Of a stretch of DNA of 64,000 bases, positions 45,442 to 53,818 are shown in pieces. The notes under the pieces are model-generated. The model worked only from the letters and a program-made list of their open reading frames with translations. It was not told the origin of the DNA and did not search any database. The translations under genes were made by a program, and so were the position numbers. Every line of letters starts with the position of its first letter. The stretch's first letter is position 1. Source of the stretch: Bacillus sp. UNC41MFS5 (GTDB lineage Bacteria; Bacillota; Bacilli; Bacillales_B; DSM-18226); the NCBI RefSeq assembly GCF_000686805.1, contig NZ_KK366017.1, forward strand, positions 434,001 through 498,000, in the 5' to 3' direction.

Positions 45442-45624
45442 TAATTCTCCATTTTCCCGCATTTTTCTTTTTGTTTTAAAGCCCATCCCCATAATTACGA
45501 TAATTGCAATGATACAACCCATTGCACCTATTATGCTTTTTTCGCTAATTGCAATGCCAATCCCCATTATACTTGCGGCTGCAAGGATAGCATAAACGAG
45601 TAATGAACACTTCACGTTTTTCAT
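45439..45624 (-). CDS. ylaF: YlaF-like small membrane protein (DUF5325)
   Basis: This 61-residue protein has two membrane segments (about 7-25 and 29-47) and a basic tail (FKTKRKMRE). Its size, topology and place upstream of divergent typA match B. subtilis YlaF. Function unknown. Confidence 0.8.
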   Translation of the reverse strand: MKNVKCSLLVYAILAAASIMGIGIAISEKSIIGAMGCIIAIIVIMGMGFKTKRKMRENGEL

Positions 45625-45716
45625 TTTTTGATACCCCTTTTTTCAGTTCAAAAATTGAGTGCTTTTGTATATTTTTTATTCTACAATAAAATGGTTAGGG
45701 GTTTCCACTTTATTTG

Positions 45717-45725
45717 TGGTATAAT
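45717..45725 (+). promoter_or_regulatory. Extended -10 promoter of typA
   Basis: TGGTATAAT is a perfect TGnTATAAT extended -10. No good -35 is seen at 16-18 bp, as is common for this class. The leader to typA is about 55 nt. Confidence 0.55.
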
Positions 45726-45787
45726 GTTTTAGTTGTGAATGGGAAACTATAAATAGACTTATTTTTAGAATATAGGAGTGGAATTTT

Positions 45788-47626
45788 TTGAATATAAGAA
45801 ATGATATACGTAATATTGCTATCATTGCCCACGTTGACCACGGGAAAACAACGTTGGTGGATCAATTGTTGAAACAATCTGGAACATTTCGTTCTAACGA
45901 GCATGTTGAAGAACGTGCCATGGATTCTAATGATTTAGAAAGAGAGCGTGGAATCACCATCCTCGCGAAGAACACGGCTATTCAATACAAAGATACTCGT
46001 ATCAATATTTTGGATACTCCAGGACACGCTGATTTTGGCGGAGAAGTTGAACGAATCATGAAAATGGTTGATGGTGTATTGCTTGTAGTTGATGCCTATG
46101 AAGGTTGTATGCCACAAACACGTTTTGTTCTAAAAAAAGCATTAGAGCAGAAGTTAACTCCAATTGTTGTTGTGAATAAAATTGACCGTGACTTTGCGCG
46201 ACCTGCAGAAGTAATTGATGAAGTAATCGATTTGTTTATCGAACTAGAAGCAACTGAAGACCAGTTGGAATTCCCGGTTATTTACGCTTCAGCGATAAAT
46301 GGTACAGCAAGTACTAATCCAGAGAAGCAAGATGAAAATATGCAATCCTTGTATGATGCAATCGTAGAATATATACCTGCCCCAGTTGACAATCGAGAAG
46401 AACCATTGCAATTCCAAGTTGCTCTTCTTGATTATAATGATTATGTCGGCAGAATCGGAATCGGGCGTGTTTTCCGCGGTACGATGCAGGTTGGTCAACA
46501 AGTAGCATTAATGAAGTTAGATGGTTCTGTTAAGCAATTCCGTGTAACGAAGATTTTTGGTTTCTTTGGATTAAAACGTCAAGAAATTCAGGAAGCAGTA
46601 GCTGGTGACTTGATTGCTGTATCAGGAATGGAAGATATCAATGTTGGTGAAACGGTATGTCCTGTAGAACATCAGGAAGCACTTCCAATCCTTCGAATTG
46701 ATGAGCCTACATTACAAATGACGTTTGTTGTAAATAACAGTCCATTCGCCGGAAGAGAAGGAAAGTATTTAACTTCAAGAAAGATTGAAGAAAGATTGCG
46801 CGCTCAATTGCAAACAGACGTAAGTTTACGTGTTGATAACACAGATTCACCAGATGCTTGGATTGTTTCAGGTCGTGGTGAACTTCATTTATCAATTCTT
46901 ATTGAAAACATGCGTCGTGAAGGTTATGAACTTCAAGTTTCAAAACCTGAAGTTATCGTTAAAGAAATTGATGGTGTTCGCTGTGAACCAGTTGAAAGAG
47001 TTCAAATTGATGTACCAGAAGAGCATACGGGTTCAGTTATGGAATCAATTGGTGCCCGTAAAGGCGAAATGATAGATATGATTAACAATGGTTCAGGTCA
47101 AGTACGCTTAATCTTTAACGTACCGGCACGTGGATTAATTGGTTACACAACCGAGTTCTTAACAATGACTCGCGGGTATGGAATTATTAATCATACCTTT
47201 GACAGCTATCAGCCAATGTTACCTGGTCAAGTCGGCGGAAGACATCAAGGTGTACTTGTGTCAATGGAATCAGGAAAAGCATCGACATATGGTATCATGC
47301 AAGTAGAGGACCGTGGAACTATTTTCGTGGAGCCAGGTACGGAAATCTACGAAGGCATGATTGTCGGCGAAAACACACGTGAAAATGACATCACGGTTAA
47401 TATAACAAAAATGAAACAGGCGACAAATGTTCGTTCAGCGAACAAAGATCAAACTTCTGTTATTAAAAAACCGCGTATCATGACATTAGAAGAGTCATTA
47501 GAATATTTAAATGAAGATGAATATTGTGAGGTTACTCCAGAATCAATTCGTCTTCGTAAGAAAATTCTTGATAAAAATGAACGTGAAAGAGCTGCTAAAA
47601 AGAAAAAATATGCTGAACAGAGTTAA
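45788..47626 (+). CDS. typA: TypA/BipA ribosome-associated GTPase
   Basis: This 612-residue translational GTPase has G1 [10 protein letters not shown]2 region RERGITI, G3 DTPGHADF and G4 NKID, followed by EF-G-like domains and a BipA-specific C terminus. It assists 50S assembly and stress or cold adaptation. The start is TTG after TAGGAGTGG. It leads an apparent operon with ylaH and the 96-residue gene. Confidence 0.97.
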   Translation: MNIRNDIRNIAIIAHVDHGKTTLVDQLLKQSGTFRSNEHVEERAMDSNDLERERGITILAKNTAIQYKDTRINILDTPGHADFGGEVERIMKMVDGVLLVVDAYEGCMPQTRFVLKKALEQKLTPIVVVNKIDRDFARPAEVIDEVIDLFIELEATEDQLEFPVIYASAINGTASTNPEKQDENMQSLYDAIVEYIPAPVDNREEPLQFQVALLDYNDYVGRIGIGRVFRGTMQVGQQVALMKLDGSVKQFRVTKIFGFFGLKRQEIQEAVAGDLIAVSGMEDINVGETVCPVEHQEALPILRIDEPTLQMTFVVNNSPFAGREGKYLTSRKIEERLRAQLQTDVSLRVDNTDSPDAWIVSGRGELHLSILIENMRREGYELQVSKPEVIVKEIDGVRCEPVERVQIDVPEEHTGSVMESIGARKGEMIDMINNGSGQVRLIFNVPARGLIGYTTEFLTMTRGYGIINHTFDSYQPMLPGQVGGRHQGVLVSMESGKASTYGIMQVEDRGTIFVEPGTEIYEGMIVGENTRENDITVNITKMKQATNVRSANKDQTSVIKKPRIMTLEESLEYLNEDEYCEVTPESIRLRKKILDKNERERAAKKKKYAEQS

Positions 47627-47645
47627 GTAAAAGGAGTGCAAGAAG

Positions 47646-47951
47646 ATGGAAGGATTCTCTCCTAGTCTTAGATTTTTCATTGAACTAACAGATGTAAAAA
47701 CCGCTGTGTGGTTACAGTATATATATATTGTAATTTTAGCGGCCATTGTCTATAAGTTAGGCTTTGCAAAAAAATTGCCTCTTTTGAAAAACATCGTGAT
47801 TTATACATGCTTGTTAATTGGATGCTTTGTTATGCTGATTTTTTCATACGCATTGCCTATTGCGGAGGGACTCGCAGGTGCGGCTGTGTTATTAATTATG
47901 TATAAAATACGCTTACATCAAACGAAAAAGCATCAGGCTGAAGCGAAATAA
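47646..47951 (+). CDS. ylaH: YlaH-like membrane protein
   Basis: This 101-residue protein has two or three membrane segments (about 21-40, 47-65, 70-86) and a basic C-terminal tail. It follows typA by 19 bp, as ylaH does in B. subtilis. ATG follows AAAAGGAG. Function unknown. Confidence 0.85.
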   Translation: MEGFSPSLRFFIELTDVKTAVWLQYIYIVILAAIVYKLGFAKKLPLLKNIVIYTCLLIGCFVMLIFSYALPIAEGLAGAAVLLIMYKIRLHQTKKHQAEAK

Positions 47952-47966
47952 CGGGGGTTTAGTTAA

Positions 47967-48257
47967 ATGAAATCCGTTCAGGATACACTATATAATTGGC
48001 TTACAATTAAGGTTGTATGTGACGCACGGCCTGATGACACAGCAGCTCGAGATACATTACATCTTTTTGAAGAAATGTTAGTTGATCTTAACCTCTCCAA
48101 TATAGAGGTAACAACAGATGTTGTCATGTATTATGTTTCCTATCAACAAGGGGATGAAACGAAAAAAATTCGTTTTCCACGGGAATTGATTGAGGTCATG
48201 CTGCAACAGATTAATCAAGAACCAGAAAAGTATGAGAACTACCCATTTGAAGAATAA
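47967..48257 (+). CDS. Conserved-looking 96-residue protein, unknown
   Basis: This soluble, acidic protein (SVQDTLYNWLTIKVVCDARPDD-type N terminus) begins 15 bp after ylaH and ends at a strong terminator, so it is the last gene of the typA operon. B. subtilis has no gene that I recall at this point. Mixed alpha/beta pattern, no known motif. The start ATG has only a weak Shine-Dalgarno (GGGGG), suggesting coupling to ylaH. Confidence 0.75.
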   Translation: MKSVQDTLYNWLTIKVVCDARPDDTAARDTLHLFEEMLVDLNLSNIEVTTDVVMYYVSYQQGDETKKIRFPRELIEVMLQQINQEPEKYENYPFEE

Positions 48258-48259
48258 AT

Positions 48260-48309
48260 AAAAAACCATCATGCTCATTCCACTATGGAATGTCTTGATG
48301 GTTTTTTTG
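48260..48309 (+). terminator. typA operon terminator
   Basis: Two-part stem AAAACCATCA...CATTCC / GGAATG...TGATGGTTTT, then T run. Confidence 0.85.
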
Positions 48310-48340
48310 TAATATTTTACACAAGCTTTTCCGTTTTTTT

Positions 48341-48541
48341 TCACCAGTCGTCTTCCTCCGATTTCGTACGATATAAACGGAAATTTCCTGTTTCAAATCT
48401 GGCATTTGTTTTTTTAGTGATTCTTGTATTACATTCATTACACATATATGTATGGATGGGACGATTACGAAGTCGTTTGGCTACAAACGATTCATCCTCA
48501 ATTGCTTCAATTTTATCACAAATTACACATTTAACTCTCAT
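48341..48541 (-). CDS. ylaI: YlaI, zinc-ribbon protein (DUF2197)
   Basis: This 66-residue protein has two CxxC pairs, CVIC (about 5-8) and CNEC (about 34-37), consistent with a zinc ribbon. Sequence and place match B. subtilis YlaI. Function unknown; possibly nucleic-acid binding. Confidence 0.88.
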   Translation of the reverse strand: MRVKCVICDKIEAIEDESFVAKRLRNRPIHTYMCNECNTRITKKTNARFETGNFRLYRTKSEEDDW

Positions 48542-48716
48542 AAGACACCTCTTTAACTATTTCTAATAACCGATGATTCTCCTCTAGTATATCATGGCAG
48601 AAAGATTGTAAGTAATCAATTGGTTAAATTTGATGAAAGAATGGGATAGTAGTAATATGAGGATATCTGTTTTTTTTATAACAGGGCAAAGGACAAATTT
48701 AAGGGGATGCAGAAAA

Positions 48717-49172
48717 ATGGCAAATCAAGTAGAACCAATGCTAATTAAGCCTTTATATGATGAGCTTCAAAAAGAGCGATTCGTGACATTGGCAACAGTT
48801 GATTATGAAACAGGGGGTCCTAATGTTAGCTCTATTTCCTGGGTGCTTGCAAAGGATGAAAGCACCATCTATTTTGCAGTAGATAATCGCTCTAGGATCA
48901 TCGAAAATATTCATAAAAACAATCAAGTGGTTATTAATTTGATTGCGAACGAATCTACATATGCTATTCACGGGGACGCTCAGGTAAAAGAGGAAAGACT
49001 GCAGGATGTTCCACTAAAACTTGCTCTAATCCAGGTGAAAATTACTGCTGTAAGGGATGTAATGTTTTATGGTTCTAAAATAGTCACAGAGGTTCAATAT
49101 GATAAAACCTATGATAAAAATGCTGCCCAGAAGTTAGACAATCAAGTGATGGATGCAATAAGAAAAGCTTAG
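48717..49172 (+). CDS. Pyridoxamine-phosphate-oxidase-like flavin protein
   Basis: This 151-residue split-barrel protein of the PNPOx-like/general stress protein 26 type has the pattern LQKERFVTLATVDYETGGPNVSSISW and IYFAVDNRSRIIENIHKNNQVVINL. It likely binds FMN or F420-like cofactor; the substrate is unknown. ATG 48717 follows AAGGGGATG; upstream in-frame extension is unlikely. Confidence 0.82.
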   Translation: MANQVEPMLIKPLYDELQKERFVTLATVDYETGGPNVSSISWVLAKDESTIYFAVDNRSRIIENIHKNNQVVINLIANESTYAIHGDAQVKEERLQDVPLKLALIQVKITAVRDVMFYGSKIVTEVQYDKTYDKNAAQKLDNQVMDAIRKA

Positions 49173-49194
49173 GAATTACCCTAAGCTTTTTTTT
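49163..49194. terminator. Bidirectional terminator before ylaJ
   Basis: AAAAGCTTAGG / CCCTAAGCTTTT hairpin overlapping the PNPOx-like stop, with a T run reaching the ylaJ end. Confidence 0.85.
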
Positions 49195-49777
49195 ATTTAT
49201 AATGATTAGATTGGTCTTCTTGTTCTTTTTCCAGCTTCTTTTGATCGTTAGAGTTTAGCTTCTTATCTGGTTTTTCAGGAGCATTTTTAGGGCTTGGAGT
49301 AATTATGTCTCCAGGTATCTCCGGCATTAATCGACCGGCTACATCGGCAAGTTCCTCCATAATCCCTTGGATTGGCCTGCCCTTATTTATATCTTCTTGA
49401 ATCTCTCGCAAACGCTGTGTCGTATCGGCATCGGCTACGACTACTGACTTGGCACCATACGGATCCTTTTTTAAACTTTCAGCCACGGAATACTTAATGG
49501 ACCCTACTTGTGAACGGTCAATTTTTGCGTTTACATCAATACCGACAATTGCATATCTTCCTAAAACGACAGCAGTTGCATCTTTAACATTTGGAATGCT
49601 TGTTGCAAGTTTTACCAATCGTTTCGAGATTTCTTGCCCTGTTTTTCGATCAACATTTTCAATATAGCTGTTTTTTACTTTAACGGCTGAATCGTTCACA
49701 TTGTTTGAGAGCTCCTTATTTGTACTGCAGCCAGCAATGATGAGCAAGAACGCAGTTATGATTAAGGTTTTCTTCAT
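49193..49777 (-). CDS. ylaJ: YlaJ, YhcN/YlaJ-family sporulation lipoprotein
   Basis: This 194-residue protein has lipobox IIAGC (Cys17), a central YhcN/YlaJ domain (about 45-125, VKDATAVVLGRYAIVGIDVNAK) and a charged, Pro/Lys-rich tail. Family members are spore membrane lipoproteins affecting germination. It supports an endospore former. Confidence 0.9.
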   Translation of the reverse strand: MKKTLIITAFLLIIAGCSTNKELSNNVNDSAVKVKNSYIENVDRKTGQEISKRLVKLATSIPNVKDATAVVLGRYAIVGIDVNAKIDRSQVGSIKYSVAESLKKDPYGAKSVVVADADTTQRLREIQEDINKGRPIQGIMEELADVAGRLMPEIPGDIITPSPKNAPEKPDKKLNSNDQKKLEKEQEDQSNHYK

Positions 49778-49982
49778 TTCTTATTCCACCTCCGCAATGC
49801 TTTATAAATAATTGAGATTAAGTCATAATCACTCATCTGAATTGAATGTCTCACTAACATTTATTGTGCGGAAATCCTTCTATCTTTATTCCAATAAACA
49901 TATATTTTACCAAAGTCCAATCTAGCAGAAGGGTTGTTTGCAAGTTGCAATCCAAACAACAAGTAAAGCAGGAGGCGTTGCT

Positions 49983-51311
49983 TTGAGTAAGATATACGTG
50001 TTAGATACGAATGTCTTGTTACAAGACCCGTATTCCCTCTTCTCCTTTGAAGATAATGAAGTTGTAATTCCTGCAGTGGTTCTTGAAGAAGTGGACTCAA
50101 AGAAAAGGTACATGGATGAAGTAGGGAGAAATGCAAGACAAGTATCAAGACTAATTGATGGCTTTAGGGCTTCAGGAAAACTGCATGAAAAAATTCCTCT
50201 TGAAAACGGAGGGACAATCAGAATTGAGCTGAATCACCGTACCTTCCATGAGCTTCAGGATATATTTGTTGAAAAAACAAATGATAATCGAATTCTAGCT
50301 GTGGCTAAAAATTTATTTTTAGAAGAAAAAACCAAAGAAAATGGAAAGCCAGTTATTCTAGTTAGTAAGGATGCTCTTGTCAGGGTTAAAGCAGATGCAA
50401 TTGGATTAGATGCCGAAGATTTTTTAAATGATCGAGTAGTTGAAATCGATCATATCTACACTGGCTTTTTTGAAGTGTTTCTTCCCATCGAATTATTGGG
50501 TCGATTTTATGAAAAAGGTGAACTGAATCTCTCTGAGATAGCGAATCACCCATTTTATCCGAATCAATTCTTAGTAATGAAAGATGCATTGGGCAGTTCT
50601 GCATCTGCCATAGGAATGGTAGATAAAACCAGTAAAAAGGTAAAAAAATTAGCTTTAAACCAAGAGCATGTTTGGGGCATCCATTCTAGGAATGTTCAGC
50701 AGACAATGGCAATTGAATTGTTATTACGAAAAGATATTCATTTAGTTACATTAACTGGGAAAGCAGGAACAGGGAAAACGCTGTTAGCACTAGCTTCTGG
50801 TTTAATGCAAACGGAAGATTTCCGGGAATATAAAAAACTTTTAGTGGCAAGACCAATTGTCCCGGTAGGTAAGGACTTAGGGTTTTTACCGGGTGAAAAA
50901 CAAGAGAAGCTTCGACCATGGATGCAGCCAATTTTTGATAATCTAGAATTTCTATTCAACACCAAAAAGCCAGGTGAACTTGATGCCATTTTAGCGGGAC
51001 TAGGATCAATTGAGGTGGAGGCATTAACGTATATTCGTGGCAGAAGTTTACCGAAGCAATTCATCATCATAGATGAAGCACAAAATTTAACGAAGCATGA
51101 AGTGAAAACGATCCTTACGCGTGTTGGAGAAGGAAGTAAAATTGTGTTAATGGGAGACCCTGAACAGATTGATCATCCCTATCTTGATGCATATAACAAC
51201 GGATTAACTTATGTTGTAGAAAAATTTAAGGATCAGTCTATTTCAGGACATGTTAAATTAATGAAAGGGGAAAGGTCGGGATTAGCTCTTTTGGCTGCAG
51301 ATTTACTCTAA
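49983..51311 (+). CDS. ylaK: YlaK, PIN domain fused to PhoH-like ATPase
   Basis: This 442-residue protein has an N-terminal PIN RNase domain (IYVLDTNVLLQDP; acidic residues retained) and a C-terminal PhoH ATPase with Walker A GKAGTGKTLLA (about 258-268) and Walker B IIIDEAQN. PIN-PhoH fusions act as RNA helicase/ribonucleases. TTG 49983 follows AGGAGG and matches the B. subtilis length; the longer frame from 49938 is unsupported. Confidence 0.92.
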   Translation: MSKIYVLDTNVLLQDPYSLFSFEDNEVVIPAVVLEEVDSKKRYMDEVGRNARQVSRLIDGFRASGKLHEKIPLENGGTIRIELNHRTFHELQDIFVEKTNDNRILAVAKNLFLEEKTKENGKPVILVSKDALVRVKADAIGLDAEDFLNDRVVEIDHIYTGFFEVFLPIELLGRFYEKGELNLSEIANHPFYPNQFLVMKDALGSSASAIGMVDKTSKKVKKLALNQEHVWGIHSRNVQQTMAIELLLRKDIHLVTLTGKAGTGKTLLALASGLMQTEDFREYKKLLVARPIVPVGKDLGFLPGEKQEKLRPWMQPIFDNLEFLFNTKKPGELDAILAGLGSIEVEALTYIRGRSLPKQFIIIDEAQNLTKHEVKTILTRVGEGSKIVLMGDPEQIDHPYLDAYNNGLTYVVEKFKDQSISGHVKLMKGERSGLALLAADLL

Positions 51312-51325
51312 ATTTATTTAAAAAG

Positions 51326-51358
51326 TAAAACGGGCGCCAAAGGCACCCGTCTTATTTT
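51326..51358. terminator. Bidirectional terminator ylaK / ylaL
   Basis: ACGGGCGCC / GGCACCCGT hairpin (one mismatch), A/T-rich on both sides. Confidence 0.8.
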
Positions 51359-51849
51359 ATGGTAAAACTCTTGACGTTTTTAATTGGACTTGTGAGATTT
51401 GAGCCATCGCCAAAATAGACATGGATTGGACCGTCTGCTGTAAGTGGCTTTCCATTATTGGAAAATCCCAAGATAAAATCATTGGCCGTTTCAAGAGGGT
51501 ATTCATATTCACTGTCAATACAATGTATAACAAATGTATGTGCATCACTAGCAGGTTCTGAATTTTGTAGAAAGGGTTTTAATGGTATACCAAAGGTCCC
51601 CGTCAATACCTTTTCTTTTTCAAATTTCTTTTCAGTTTTCAATGTAGGCGGGTAAATCGCACCCTCAACAATTTCACGGTCCCAATGTTTGGATATGGCT
51701 TTCGTATACTCTTCCAATGATTTAGAATTCTCTAGTTTTGTTGTAAAATAGGTGGTTAAATCAACTCGTCGGTCGTCAAAAATCCACACACCTGGATCAA
51801 GTGTGATTGTATACTTCACGTTTCCTGAAATGATAATGATATTTTCCAT
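51352..51849 (-). CDS. ylaL: YlaL-like protein
   Basis: This 165-residue soluble protein has the YlaL-family pattern NVKYTITLDPGVWIFDDRRVDL and ILGFSNNGKPLTADGPIHVYFGDGSN. The family is sometimes labelled peptidyl-prolyl isomerase, for which I see no support. Position after ylaK matches B. subtilis. ATG follows TAGGGGG. The glutaminase gene ylaM usually following is absent. Confidence 0.87.
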   Translation of the reverse strand: MENIIIISGNVKYTITLDPGVWIFDDRRVDLTTYFTTKLENSKSLEEYTKAISKHWDREIVEGAIYPPTLKTEKKFEKEKVLTGTFGIPLKPFLQNSEPASDAHTFVIHCIDSEYEYPLETANDFILGFSNNGKPLTADGPIHVYFGDGSNLTSPIKNVKSFTIK

Positions 51850-52068
51850 CGTTTATTCCCCCTAAACCTTTGCATAATTAGTATAACTTGTTTTTTGCAA
51901 AATGTCATAATAGTACAATCAGGTTTCGCGACAAGATAAATCATCTTTGAAGAACAATAGTCTCAACTTGCTACTTTATTTAATCTACTTCATAGTTCTT
52001 GCAATTTTCCGTTGTAAACGGTAAAATTTATAGATAAGTTGAATTATCGCTCTGAAATGGGGGGATTT

Positions 52069-52353
52069 ATGTTGGCCTCTGAAATGATCGTGAATCACCA
52101 AGAAAAAGCATTTGCCTTACTACAGGCTGACGCTGAAAAAATATTAAGGCTAATCAAAGTGCAAATGGACAATCTCACAATGCCTCAATGCCCTCTTTAT
52201 GAAGAGGTGCTGGATACACAAATGTTTGGCCTATCAAGAGAGATAGATTTTGCTGTTCGATTAGGTTTAATAGATAGTAAAGATGGTAAAGCAATCCTCG
52301 ATACATTAGAAAAAGAGCTATCAGTGCTTCATGATGCTTCGTTAAGGAAATAG
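52069..52353 (+). CDS. ylaN: YlaN, iron-homeostasis regulator
   Basis: This 94-residue protein is almost identical in pattern to B. subtilis YlaN ([20 protein letters not shown]). YlaN is essential under standard conditions there and acts as an antirepressor of Fur. ATG 52069 follows GGGGGG; TTG 52072 is also possible. The upstream 51850-52068 shows no gene. Confidence 0.92.
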   Translation: MLASEMIVNHQEKAFALLQADAEKILRLIKVQMDNLTMPQCPLYEEVLDTQMFGLSREIDFAVRLGLIDSKDGKAILDTLEKELSVLHDASLRK

Positions 52354-52364
52354 TTGCATAGGAA

Positions 52365-52400
52365 CTCAAACAATTACTGTTCATTGTTTGGGTTTTTTTG
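52365..52400 (+). terminator. ylaN terminator
   Basis: CAAACAAT / ATTGTTTG stem with an 8-nt loop, then GGG and seven T. Confidence 0.82.
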
Positions 52401-52546
52401 TTAATTATGAGCAGATGATTTCATTTATTTTTGGGACTATTCCAATATTAATTTGTTGTAACAAATTAACTTTTCCTCAAGAAATAATGTTTATTTTCTA
52501 TTATAATAAAATGATATAAATCAATATTGAAAATGAGGACCAATAA

Positions 52547-53752
52547 ATGCTAAAAAAAATATTGAAATCATATGACTATACGTTAATTATTGCTACTTTC
52601 CTTTTGTGCGCCTTTGGACTTGTTATGATATACAGTGCCAGTATGGCTTCCGCAGTTCAAAGGTATGGTTATCCACCTGATTACTTTTATCAAAAACAAA
52701 AAGTATGGCTGATGATTTTTACTCTAATCTTCCTTTTCGCAGCAATTCTTCCATATAAGATCATGATGTTCAAAAAAGTTCTGGTATTAATTGTGCTAGC
52801 TTCTCTTTTATCTCTGTTAGGTTTATTTGTATTTGGGGTAGAAAAAAATAATGCGCAAAGCTGGTACCCAATTGGGAGTTTCTTATTTCAACCATCGGAG
52901 TTTGTTAAGTTAGCAGCTATCATTTATTTGGCAGCCGTCTATGCGAAAAAGCAAGCCTATATCAATCAATTTAACAAAGGTGTTCTCCCACCTTTAGTTT
53001 ATCTTTTTATTATATGTGCACTTATTATCTTTCAACCTGACTTTGGTACTGCAGCGATTATTATAGCCATCGCAAGTACGATGATTTTTTGTTCCGGGTT
53101 GAGTTTTAAAAGTATCGGCAAATTAGTTATTATAGTGCTAATAGTTCTTCTGCCGCTTGTTTTGGTCTCCTGGGGGAAGTTTTTTTCTGACGAACAACAA
53201 AGTCGTTTTGCTGTATTAGATAATCCATTTGATGATAAGTACGTAAATAATGAAGGTTTTCACTTAGCTAACTCCTATATAGCAATTGGTTCGGGCGGGA
53301 TTAATGGATTAGGCCTAGGGAAGAGTATTCAAAAACTTGGCTATCTTCCAGAATCCCATACAGATTTCATCATGGCGGTAATTGCCGAAGAATTAGGGAT
53401 TTGGGGTGTAGGGTTCGTTATTATTCTCCTCTTTTATATTGTATTGAGAGGGATATATGTCGGATTACAATGTAAAGACCCTTTTGGAAGTCTCCTTGCT
53501 TTTGGTATTTCCAGCATGATTGGGATCCAGACGTTTATCAATCTAGCTGGAGTATCTGGGCTAATTCCTCTAACTGGTGTACCACTGCCATTTATAAGCT
53601 ATGGGGGATCCTCTCTCTTAATGCTTGCAGCGGCAACAGGAATACTTGTTAATGTTGCTATGTTCAATAAATATGAAAAGAAATATAAAAATAACCAGGA
53701 ACAAATGGATAATCGGGTTAAACAAAAAGATGGTAAGGTTTCTTATATTTAG
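52547..53752 (+). CDS. ftsW: FtsW, septal peptidoglycan polymerase (SEDS family)
   Basis: This 401-residue SEDS protein has about ten membrane segments and polymerises lipid II at the division septum with a class B PBP. Signature segments include YLPESHTDFIMAVIAEELG (about 264-282) and GVPLPFISYGGSSLL (about 342-356). Position before pyc matches B. subtilis ftsW (ylaO). ATG follows TGAGGA. Confidence 0.94.
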   Translation: MLKKILKSYDYTLIIATFLLCAFGLVMIYSASMASAVQRYGYPPDYFYQKQKVWLMIFTLIFLFAAILPYKIMMFKKVLVLIVLASLLSLLGLFVFGVEKNNAQSWYPIGSFLFQPSEFVKLAAIIYLAAVYAKKQAYINQFNKGVLPPLVYLFIICALIIFQPDFGTAAIIIAIASTMIFCSGLSFKSIGKLVIIVLIVLLPLVLVSWGKFFSDEQQSRFAVLDNPFDDKYVNNEGFHLANSYIAIGSGGINGLGLGKSIQKLGYLPESHTDFIMAVIAEELGIWGVGFVIILLFYIVLRGIYVGLQCKDPFGSLLAFGISSMIGIQTFINLAGVSGLIPLTGVPLPFISYGGSSLLMLAAATGILVNVAMFNKYEKKYKNNQEQMDNRVKQKDGKVSYI

Positions 53753-53754
53753 TC

Positions 53755-53790
53755 AAAACGCGAAGAACATTTTTGCTCTTCGCGTTTTTA
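53755..53790 (+). terminator. ftsW terminator
   Basis: AAAACGCGAAGA / TCTTCGCGTTTT stem followed by TTAAAAA. It ends only 28 bp before the pyc start. Confidence 0.88.
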
Positions 53791-53818
53791 AAAATACATA
53801 GAATAGAAGGTGCTTTTT

